NCBI GenBank assembly: GCA_021202835.1
Contig: JAJQCI010000100.1
Span: 1 to 5,908, forward strand
DNA from: Clostridiales bacterium
GTDB lineage: Bacteria; Bacillota; Clostridia; Lachnospirales; CAG-274
Length of the DNA: 5,908 nt
Reading direction: 5' to 3'
Shown: one piece after another, positions 1 to 5,539 of the stretch
How positions within the stretch are numbered: position 1 is the stretch's first letter
Layout of the letters: each line of letters starts with the position of its first letter
Notes under the pieces: model-generated
What the model was told of the DNA's origin: nothing
The model's database searches: none
Seen by the model: the letters and a program-made list of their open reading frames with translations, nothing else
Made by a program: the position numbers and the translations under genes

Positions 1-34
1 ACCCGCCCCAAACCGGCTGCAAATTCAAAAAAAT

Positions 35-370
35 TTACGAAACTGTAGGTGCAGTAAACTGGTTCATCCAGCTCTGGAGAGGTGAAAGACCGAGTCTGAG
101 AGCAACTATAAGAACAAATATAAGTAAGAAACCTATAATGGCGTTTTTAAGCTGCTGCTTAGCCTTTTCTCTATCCTGCTGTTCTTCAGCTTTGGCAATC
201 TTGACACCGATAAAAATACAGTAAATAGCTCCGATTGCAACAACCAATGTAAGAATAGGCGCAACCGCTGTATTTATAAGCGTTATGATAGGGCCGAGAA
301 TTGTGCTGAATGTGTTTGATGAACTCGAAGTTGTTGTTGTTGTTGTACTTGTCAACAAGAATAACGGCAT
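35..370 (-). CDS. Small two-helix membrane protein, VirB2/TrbC-like pilin subunit
   Basis: This 111-residue protein has a short N-terminal start (MPLFLLTS), a Thr/Ser-rich tract (residues 8-18), a hydrophobic first helix at about 36-57, a charged loop KIAKAEEQQDREKAKQQLKN at about 57-76, and a second helix at about 77-93, with a short polar tail. The order 'helix, charged loop with A-K and R-E-K-A-K, then N-A-I-I-G-F helix' is characteristic of VirB2/TrbC-type pilins and of pilin-like conjugal transfer proteins of Firmicutes and Mollicutes. The known role of such proteins is to form the conjugative pilus or a membrane-embedded channel subunit. It has its own strong ribosome binding site and a separate leader, consistent with higher dosage than the upstream genes. 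A classical signal peptide cut site is not evident, so how the N-terminus is processed is unclear. Confidence is high that it is a small membrane protein, moderate for pilin. Confidence 0.82.
   Translation of the reverse strand: MPLFLLTSTTTTTTSSSSNTFSTILGPIITLINTAVAPILTLVVAIGAIYCIFIGVKIAKAEEQQDREKAKQQLKNAIIGFLLIFVLIVALRLGLSPLQSWMNQFTAPTVS
329..349 (-). repeat. Trinucleotide (ACA) repeat encoding a poly-Thr tract in the pilin-like protein
   Basis: Five consecutive ACA codons and one ACT encode six Thr after Ser8, followed by four Ser. Slippage here would change tract length without shifting the frame. Confidence 0.7.
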
Positions 371-378
371 ATGTTTTT

Positions 379-386
379 CCTCCTTT
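379..386 (-). promoter_or_regulatory. Ribosome binding site of the pilin-like gene
   Basis: AAAGGAGG lies eight bases before the ATG at 370 and is close to the ideal anti-16S complement. It fixes the start and predicts strong translation, as expected for a structural subunit made in many copies. Confidence 0.8.
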
Positions 387-430
387 CCTAAGAAACCTCA
401 ATAAACAAAAGCTCCTTATAATTTTATGTA

Positions 431-448
431 AAAGTAAAAATTTACTTT
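431..448. repeat. Palindrome AAAGTAAA-AA-TTTACTTT
   Basis: Perfect 8-base arms flank a two-base centre. In RNA the stem is weak (one G-C pair per arm) and is not followed by a clean U run, so it is not a convincing terminator. It may be a DNA-binding site. Confidence 0.5.
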
Positions 449-462
449 ACAAACGTTGTAAA
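446..462. repeat. Palindrome TTTACAA-ACG-TTGTAAA
   Basis: Perfect 7-base arms flank a three-base centre. It shares bases 446-448 with the adjacent palindrome, so the two RNA hairpins cannot both form fully. It could be an operator for a dimeric repressor or an RNA switch; AT-rich composition makes chance occurrence possible. Confidence 0.55.
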
Positions 463-471
463 TAAAAAATA

Positions 472-837
472 TCAGCGTGATCTTGACTCCCTGCCGTCAA
501 GCTGAGGCGTCTTCATTCCCTTGTTATCAAGTTCGGGAGATTTCATTTCCTTCTCACGGCTTAAAAAAGGTGTTCTCTTAGACCGTTCGACGGGTTTTTC
601 GCCCTTTGCCGCTCTTGACTGATTTATAAGTTCATCAAGAGTGACCCGTTTTACATAAGGGTCGCTTGAAAATGCCTTTTCTTCTTCCTGCTTTGAAGTC
701 CCGTTTTTTTGAAGCTGAGTTTTTTCCTCGGTAAAAATATTGTCTACCCTGTAATCAAGCCCCTTCTCTTTTTTCTCCCTTTGTTCTCTCAGCCTGTTAA
801 TTTGTTCATCAAAATTTTTTCTTCCGGGAGCTGCCAT
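472..837 (-). CDS. Small, highly charged cytosolic protein of unknown function
   Basis: I do not recognise this 121-residue protein. It has no signal peptide or membrane segment and is dominated by Lys, Arg, Glu, Gln and Ser. Residues 8-30 (NFDEQINRLREQREKKEKG) could form a charged helix or short coiled coil. Residues 62-78, around VKRVTLDELINQSR, look like a short ordered or binding motif, and the C-terminus holds an imperfect tandem decapeptide (MKSPELDNKG then MKTPQLDGRE) ending in Arg/Ser. The rest is probably disordered. The start is supported by AGGTGG seven bases upstream of the core to ATG, and the gene follows the Ig-like gene by 13 bases, so it is likely co-transcribed. Its place just before the pilin-like gene suggests a cytoplasmic adaptor or assembly factor of the secretion system, but that is positional inference only. 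Confidence 0.75.
   Translation of the reverse strand: MAAPGRKNFDEQINRLREQREKKEKGLDYRVDNIFTEEKTQLQKNGTSKQEEEKAFSSDPYVKRVTLDELINQSRAAKGEKPVERSKRTPFLSREKEMKSPELDNKGMKTPQLDGRESRSR
487..546 (-). repeat. Imperfect tandem decapeptide repeat at the C-terminus of the charged protein
   Basis: Residues 98-107 (MKSPELDNKG) and 108-117 (MKTPQLDGRE) align without gaps and share M-K, P, L-D in register. This indicates a 30-base duplication that has since diverged, or a repeated binding motif. Confidence 0.55.
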
Positions 838-850
838 AAAACCACCTCTG

Positions 851-1729
851 TCATCTTATTTGAATATTGTTTTTAACATATCTTATGTAAAAATAAACTG
901 CTGCCCCTGCGGCAATTATAAAAATAATAACCAATACGGGGTTTATACGCATGGGAATATCCACATTCAGCATATAAGTGTTGGAGTTCCCGGCTGCGTC
1001 TGACACGACAAGGCTGTAAAGCCCGTCTTCTGTCAAAACATTGCCTTCGTAAGCTATTTTCACGCCGTTTATGCTGACCTGAACTTCGGTATAGTCTTCA
1101 TCGGGTGTAAAAACGACTTTTTCTTCGGCTATGCCCCCTTTGCCCACGCCCTCGATTGTCAAAGTGGGAATTTCGGTGAGCCTTTCATATGTAAGGCTGT
1201 AATTTGGCAGCTTTCCCTCGGGATTTTTAAAAATAAATTTATATTCTCCGTCGGTCTCGGCTTTAAAAAGAGTTTCATCGCCGAAGTCGGCTTTTTTTCC
1301 GTCAAGCATAACCGAACCTATAACATAATCTCTCGGAGGGTTGACGAAGTTTAACAAATTTTGGGGACCGTCTATAATTCTGAAATTGAAGCTTGCCGTT
1401 TCGGCAATATAGCCCAGGCCCGTATAATATTCCTCCGAATCATCATCCAGGTCGTCCTCCGAAAGGCTTTCCAAATCGCTTTCGGTCACGCCTGTCAATT
1501 CGTCATAATCGGCCTTGTCAACATCATAAACAACGTTTACGCTGTAGCAGCCGGCCTCGTTAATTATCTTACCGCTTGTATAGCTGATTTCCTCTCCGTC
1601 TTTTAAAACGGTAATATATGCGTCACCGTCACGCATATTGTAATTAAGCTTAACGTCCTTTTCCGTTATCCCACAGTCCGGCACCGTTGTATATAGGTCA
1701 AAATACCCACCCATACTTTCCTTAAACAT
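851..1729 (-). CDS. Ig-like multi-module surface protein with C-terminal membrane anchor (main piece of split gene)
   Basis: The frame from ATG 1729 encodes 292 residues, but coding sequence clearly begins further upstream, at least to 1816. At least three beta modules can be seen. One around residues 36-66 has K-D-G-E, T-S-G and G-C-Y-S-V. One around 134-168 has L-D-G-K and D-G-E-Y-K-F. One around 190-257 has I-N-G, E-D-G-L-Y-S-L-V-V and D-A-A-G-N, the classic ending of bacterial Ig-like repeats. An acidic loop rich in Asp and Glu occupies about 82-101. Residues 264-283 are one hydrophobic helix followed by the basic tail RYVKNNIQIR, so the modules should face outside and the tail the cytoplasm. 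That topology needs a signal peptide, which this piece lacks and the 1815-2144 piece supplies. It ends 13 bases before the charged-protein gene. A surface, adhesion or scaffold part of the secretion apparatus is plausible from position; the ligand is unknown. Confidence 0.85.
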   Translation of the reverse strand: MFKESMGGYFDLYTTVPDCGITEKDVKLNYNMRDGDAYITVLKDGEEISYTSGKIINEAGCYSVNVVYDVDKADYDELTGVTESDLESLSEDDLDDDSEEYYTGLGYIAETASFNFRIIDGPQNLLNFVNPPRDYVIGSVMLDGKKADFGDETLFKAETDGEYKFIFKNPEGKLPNYSLTYERLTEIPTLTIEGVGKGGIAEEKVVFTPDEDYTEVQVSINGVKIAYEGNVLTEDGLYSLVVSDAAGNSNTYMLNVDIPMRINPVLVIIFIIAAGAAVYFYIRYVKNNIQIR

Positions 1730-1831
1730 CTTTCTTTCACTGTCATAGCTTTGTTCGAAGCTGATGTGGTTATAGAAAGAGTCCTCCAGCTCTATTTCGT
1801 CATAGGAGACTGTGTTAAAAAATAAAGTTTA
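1730..1831 (-). other. Probable +1 frameshift junction between the two halves of the Ig-like gene
   Basis: On the coding strand the upstream frame ends ...ATA AAC TTT ATT TTT TAA. Skipping one base in the T6 run (1817-1822) gives TTT AAC ACA GTC TCC TAT GAC and continues in the frame of the downstream piece. From the in-frame TAA at 1829-1831 down to the ATG at 1729 that frame has no stop and no ATG, GTG or TTG. Its 29 codons below the junction (starting N-T-V-S-Y-D-E and ending Y-D-S-E-R-K) look like normal acidic, beta-type coding sequence. The ATG at 1729 has only a weak purine stretch before it, unlike every other gene here. UUU followed by UAA would allow tRNA-Phe to re-pair in the +1 frame, but no strong Shine-Dalgarno stimulator sits close upstream. 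Confidence 0.7.
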
Positions 1832-2144
1832 TTCTGCCTATGTCGTCACCGTTTTTTATAACAACGGTATACTTCCCGTCGCCGTAAATATAGTCTCCCG
1901 AATAAAAAGCCAGAGCTTCTCCGTCCTTATATACAATAACAGTTACTTCATCACCATAGGTTATTTGGGCTATATTTTCAACAACACCCTCAAGCCTGAC
2001 AGTACTTTGAATATAATTGTCATCGTCAAGATAATATCTGTAATAACCGGTATTCTCCATATATTTTTCGGTAACCTTAACATCGGCCCCGAAAACACAC
2101 ACAGGGAAAAATATTAAAATTAGCGTAATAAACAGCTTTTTCAT
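1815..2144 (-). CDS. Secreted Ig-like protein, N-terminal piece (probably frameshifted from 851-1729)
   Basis: Residues 1-20 form a clear signal peptide (MKKLF, a hydrophobic core, a likely cut after VFG before Ala-Asp), so the product is exported. The rest is a beta-rich module with the pattern V-x-V-Y-K-D-G-E, Y-S-G, then D-G-K-Y-T-V-V. There is no membrane anchor, lipobox or cell-wall sorting signal, which is odd for a 109-residue export product in a membrane-complex operon. Its start is set by AAGGTGA at 2149-2155 inside the end of the lipoprotein gene, with an ATGA overlap at 2141-2144. The frame ends at TAA immediately after six T's. Removing one T joins it to the downstream frame and gives one 430-residue protein whose next module has the same K-D-G-E ... 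S-G ... G-x-Y-x-V pattern. I regard it as the N-terminal part of a single gene; a separate small secreted protein is the alternative. Confidence 0.75.
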   Translation of the reverse strand: MKKLFITLILIFFPVCVFGADVKVTEKYMENTGYYRYYLDDDNYIQSTVRLEGVVENIAQITYGDEVTVIVYKDGEALAFYSGDYIYGDGKYTVVIKNGDDIGRINFIF

Positions 2145-2749
2145 TTAATCACCTTGTTTACTTCGGTTATAAGACCGGAATCATCACTTAATACAACATA
2201 TTCATATATGTCGCTTTCGATAATATCATTGATTCGGAGCTTCGGGTCGGCCTTCTTAAACTCCGGGGCGGTGTCCGACGTGCAGATTACAACATCCACT
2301 GCTCCCTCCTTAATGTCGGAAAGCAGATTTTCAAAGTCTGTATATACCGTGTATTCACAGTCATCGGCCGCAGGCGCATAGTCTCCCAAGCTGAAGCCGC
2401 CGTAAAGAGCAGCTTTTTTCCCCGAAAAATCACCGGAATCTCTATAGTCCCCATAGCCTGCGGCGCAGAGGTTTTTAAGCGCTATAACATTGCTTTTTAA
2501 AACTCCGTAGCCAACCGAGGATGTCATGTTTACATATTTTATAACCGCACCGTAATCATCGGGGGAAAGCTCAGAGCTTTTTCCCTCCGTAAAAATAACC
2601 TCCTTGCCGTCATAATAGTCACCTGCGGCAAGCTTTATTTCGGTGGGACATTCATACCCCTGTTCAAGGCCTATAATAACGAAATCATCATCTCCGCCGC
2701 AGCCGCAGAGGAGACAAAGAGCTGCGGCAGCCGCAAGAAATCTCTTCAT
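2141..2749 (-). CDS. Lipoprotein with solute-binding-protein-like body
   Basis: The N-terminus (MKRF, an Ala/Leu stretch, then L14-C15-G16-C17) is a lipoprotein signal; Cys17 is the probable lipidated residue after cleavage, which would tether the protein to the outer face of the membrane. A short acidic spacer (GGDDD) follows. The remaining body of about 180 residues reads like a small periplasmic-binding-protein fold: a strand near FVIIGLE, then DYGAVIKYV and VIALKNL, and a second lobe with GKKAALYGG, YTDFENLLSDIKEGAVDVVI and a final YEYVVLSDD. The last features match the usual 'gap then G-x-V-D-x-V-I' pattern of class II solute-binding proteins. At 202 residues it is short for that fold (commonly 250-300). 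AAGGTGA four bases before the ATG sets the start; VirB4 ends nine bases upstream and the next gene overlaps by ATGA. No permease or transport ATPase gene is nearby, so a sensing or structural role in the secretion machine fits better than uptake (inference). Lipoprotein confidence is high, fold assignment moderate. Confidence 0.85.
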   Translation of the reverse strand: MKRFLAAAAALCLLCGCGGDDDFVIIGLEQGYECPTEIKLAAGDYYDGKEVIFTEGKSSELSPDDYGAVIKYVNMTSSVGYGVLKSNVIALKNLCAAGYGDYRDSGDFSGKKAALYGGFSLGDYAPAADDCEYTVYTDFENLLSDIKEGAVDVVICTSDTAPEFKKADPKLRINDIIESDIYEYVVLSDDSGLITEVNKVIK

Positions 2750-2758
2750 AAAATCACC

Positions 2759-5539
2759 TTATTCAAACATTTTAGCAAGTTCCTCCGAGGCTACAATCCT
2801 TATAGAGGTTCTCCTTGTGGGAGTTGTAATAACAAATGCATTTCCTCTGCCGTTGGTAACGATTTCGTCCTGCTCTGCTTCGTTTATAGCCCCTGCCTTT
2901 TCATAAAGCTTACACAAGTCATGCATATCGTTGGGCGCAAGGGGGAATATGAAAGAATACTGACAGGCGTTTATAATCGCAGTGGATTTTCTTGCTATTT
3001 CCTCTGTGCCTACAAAGTCTTTAATGTTCTGCGTAATTATAATCTGCATACCGTTATATTTTCTGATTCTCTTGGCAAGCTGATACATAAAGTCAAGAGC
3101 AATGGGATATTTGGGGTCTATAAATACATGGGCCTCATCTATAACGACGATTATTCTTCTGTTAGCCTTATATGTTATGTTATAGTCTCTGTTTTTGATA
3201 ATCTCATTGTCAAGCCATTTCAAAATAAGAAGCATCTGTGCATTCGCAACTGTGTTGTTCTTATTTGCGAGAAGAGACTGGAAGTTAAACACGCTGAAGT
3301 TTTCTTTAACATCAAGTGTTGAGGGCCCGTTCCACAGGTTGGAGTTTCTGCCTCCGGTAGCAAATTTTGAAATGTAGTTTATGAGAATTCTCAAATTACT
3401 CTTGCTGTAGTCGCCCTTAACCGTCTGAAAATCTATAAGAAGGGTGTCATAGAGGTCGTCAAATATGGGATAGTCTTCAGGCTTAAGCTTCGACAAATCG
3501 GTCATTTCGTCAATTCCCTTTGATTCATATACCCTAACAAGAACATTGTTAAGATATTCAAGTGCATCATTGTCAATTCCGGGAAGAATCTGTTTGAAAT
3601 ATTCTTCCAAAAACTGCAGATGAACAGAGAAGCTGACCGAAGCCGACTCTTCATCGCTGACCTTTTCATCATCGCTCAGACAGGTTATAATATGGAAGGG
3701 ATTTATTCTTCCCTGTGTAGCCGAACCCACGTCTATAACATTCCCGTCCAGATTGCCTGCAAGAACCGTATATTCGTTTTCCGGGTCAAGTATAAACACT
3801 CTGCTGTTTTCGGCGGCCAAATTCGAAAGAATCGTCTTGGTTGCATACGACTTGCCGCTTCCCGACTTGCCTATAACAACCATATTGCTGTTAACTCTTT
3901 CGCTGTCTCTCTTGAAGAAATCAAGAAATACGGGCATACCGGAGGAATTGCCCAGATTAATTCCGCCCACATCCGAAATATGGCTGTATACAAAGGGAAA
4001 TACTGCGGCGATGGATGATGAATGTATGGCTCTGCCCTTTTTTCTTAACGGATCAAAGGCTGAAATTTGAGAACCCACAAACATATCAAACTGCCTGAAA
4101 AGCATATCGGTAACTCTCAGAGACTGCTCGGAAAGAATTCTCCTAATCCTCTTTTTGATGCTGTTCTGCTGCATATTTTTCGCCAAATCGGGATTAAGCT
4201 GCCTCATACTCGCATCATAGTCATATATTGTTATATAAATATTGACATCGAAAAGAGTTTCATTATCGCCCTGTAAAAGCACAAGCAAATCCTGAAGGGT
4301 CGCTATATGGCTCTGCAGCTCTATAATTTTACTTTCCTTTGCGGTCATACTCTCCTGACCGTGAAGCTCCATAAGAGAACGGTCGATATTTTTTACGGCC
4401 TTAAATCTGTCTATGGGGTTTATCTTCATAACAATCTTTGTATCTGGAATGTTAAAAAGTCTCGATCCCCAAGCATTTCCTATGGTTGTGGGATAGTTTA
4501 TAACCCTGAGGTTATGAGTCACTATATCGTCGATTTTGATTGTTCTCGGAGTAAACTGAACCTTGTGAGGAAGAATCCATTCGTAATATTCTTCCTCGCT
4601 GAGCCTGTCGATTTCTCTTTCGTCAAAATCGGTGGTAAACGTATATTTCAGGAAGACGGCCAGTTCCTTTGTATTGAGCATCTTAACCGTCATACCGCCC
4701 TGAGCCATCTGGTCCATAACCATACCTGCGGTTTCGGCTACACCCGAGGCTGTTTTGTCATATACACAGACGTAATGAAAACAGTCATAAACCTTGTCAT
4801 TATAGTTTAATTCCTCTATTTTGGCAATTCTGTCATATATGATTTCAAGCCTGATTCTCAGCTCTTCCTCTTCAACGGCTCCGTTTACATATGCGTCGCT
4901 TAAAGCCTCGATTTTTTTATACTCTGTATCGATATATTCATCATAGACAATAGGTCTGTCTATTTTGACTATCGAAAGAGACTGATCCTCGCTTATGTTT
5001 CGAAGAGCTGCGCCGAAAACTCTGTCTATAATGTAGTTCTGTCGGGATTCTGTCAAAAAACGGAACTCCATAGGCGAAACCTCGATAACCTTGCAGTAAT
5101 ATTTTGAGTCGAAATTAATTGTGGCGTCCGATATGCCCGTGAAAGCAATTAAATCGGGAACCTCAACCCGGCCTTTAGGGGCCTTTTTACTGCCTTTGCC
5201 CTTTTTCTCGGTTTCCTCCTCCTCTTCTTCCTCCCACTGTTCTTCCTCCTCTTTTTTTACCTTTTCATCAACACTGTATTGAGATTCGGCAAAGGAAGGT
5301 CTTGAATAGTGTTTTATAATGTGAGCCAAAAAGACATAGTTTTTGTCTTCATCAATTGAAATAAGAAGGCCCACAAACAAAATGAGTATAGCCGCCACCA
5401 AATACATCTTAAAGGGAAGATTGGAGCAGACAACCAGAACCGCAAGGGTGACACCTACCGCCCCTACAAGGAAGTCCGCAACAGAGATTCCCTTAAAAAG
5501 TTCCAAGCTTACATTTGTTTTTTTGGGAATTATTCTCAT
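2759..5539 (-). CDS. virB4: VirB4/TraE-family type IV secretion ATPase with N-terminal PrgI/VirB3-like membrane domain
   Basis: This is the motor ATPase of a type IV secretion (conjugation) system; in known systems VirB4 binds the inner face of the membrane and drives pilus-subunit handling and channel assembly. Residues 19-40 and 43-62 are two hydrophobic segments, flanked by IIPK near the start and a basic stretch ending KHYSRP, resembling the PrgI/VirB3-type small membrane protein that is often a separate gene. A very acidic then basic linker follows (about 92-124). The central part is the VirB4 N-terminal domain. The C-terminal RecA-like ATPase domain has Walker A GKSGSGKS at 557-564 (Lys563), the family motif LDPENEY shortly after, INPF, Walker B IIVVIDEAH with Asp801-Glu802, and ITQN with Gln837. 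The end, GRGNAFVITTP onward, is typical of VirB4. At 926 residues it is somewhat longer than the usual roughly 800, as expected for the fusion. The start is fixed by AAGGAGG and the overlap with the upstream gene. All key ATPase residues are present and there are no internal stops, so it appears functional. The family is near certain; the PrgI versus VirB3 label is less so. Confidence 0.95.
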   Translation of the reverse strand: MRIIPKKTNVSLELFKGISVADFLVGAVGVTLAVLVVCSNLPFKMYLVAAILILFVGLLISIDEDKNYVFLAHIIKHYSRPSFAESQYSVDEKVKKEEEEQWEEEEEEETEKKGKGSKKAPKGRVEVPDLIAFTGISDATINFDSKYYCKVIEVSPMEFRFLTESRQNYIIDRVFGAALRNISEDQSLSIVKIDRPIVYDEYIDTEYKKIEALSDAYVNGAVEEEELRIRLEIIYDRIAKIEELNYNDKVYDCFHYVCVYDKTASGVAETAGMVMDQMAQGGMTVKMLNTKELAVFLKYTFTTDFDEREIDRLSEEEYYEWILPHKVQFTPRTIKIDDIVTHNLRVINYPTTIGNAWGSRLFNIPDTKIVMKINPIDRFKAVKNIDRSLMELHGQESMTAKESKIIELQSHIATLQDLLVLLQGDNETLFDVNIYITIYDYDASMRQLNPDLAKNMQQNSIKKRIRRILSEQSLRVTDMLFRQFDMFVGSQISAFDPLRKKGRAIHSSSIAAVFPFVYSHISDVGGINLGNSSGMPVFLDFFKRDSERVNSNMVVIGKSGSGKSYATKTILSNLAAENSRVFILDPENEYTVLAGNLDGNVIDVGSATQGRINPFHIITCLSDDEKVSDEESASVSFSVHLQFLEEYFKQILPGIDNDALEYLNNVLVRVYESKGIDEMTDLSKLKPEDYPIFDDLYDTLLIDFQTVKGDYSKSNLRILINYISKFATGGRNSNLWNGPSTLDVKENFSVFNFQSLLANKNNTVANAQMLLILKWLDNEIIKNRDYNITYKANRRIIVVIDEAHVFIDPKYPIALDFMYQLAKRIRKYNGMQIIITQNIKDFVGTEEIARKSTAIINACQYSFIFPLAPNDMHDLCKLYEKAGAINEAEQDEIVTNGRGNAFVITTPTRRTSIRIVASEELAKMFE

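Larger units (their letters stand above)
371..471 (-). promoter_or_regulatory. AT-rich leader of the pilin-like gene, with overlapping palindromes
   Basis: This is the only gap of notable length in the gene row (101 bases). It is very AT-rich, contains two overlapping inverted repeats (431-448 and 446-462), a second purine-rich AAGGAG at 412-417 and the true ribosome binding site at 379-386. It may carry a secondary promoter, attenuator or RNA-processing site separating the pilin-like gene from the upstream operon. TTTACA and TAAAAT/TTATAA-like hexamers occur, but no pair has both good sequence and 16-18 base spacing, so I do not call a specific promoter. Confidence 0.45.

Noticed and set aside
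1..34. Bases after the pilin-like gene, with a T-rich run and a GC-rich end
   Set aside because: Too short to tell a terminator from the leader of a next gene.
186..401. 71-codon minus-strand frame with a TTG start and an AAGGAG about ten bases upstream, overlapping the pilin-like gene
   Set aside because: It is the other frame of the pilin-like gene: its poly-Asn run comes from the ACA repeat and it lacks any recognisable domain. The pilin frame has the stronger ribosome binding site, an ATG and clear membrane helices.
465..482. Possible terminator after the charged-protein gene (ATCA-CGC-TGAT then T6)
   Set aside because: The stem is only four weak base pairs, too short for an intrinsic terminator.
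1812..2117. 101-codon plus-strand frame opposite the signal-peptide piece
   Set aside because: Mirror of a gene that has a signal peptide, coupled start and repeat module; no independent support.
2702..2728. GC-rich inverted repeat (GCCGCAG / CTGCGGC) near the lipoprotein start
   Set aside because: It falls in Ala/Cys/Gly codons of the signal peptide and is best explained by composition, though it could slightly affect translation.
3620..4070. Overlapping plus-strand frames opposite the Walker A region of VirB4
   Set aside because: Two frames overlap each other and the VirB4 gene, with no ribosome binding site or known motif; codon-bias shadows.
4307..4810. 167-codon plus-strand frame opposite VirB4
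   Set aside because: It lies wholly antisense to a well-conserved ATPase gene, has unlikely composition and no family motif; it is an antisense shadow.
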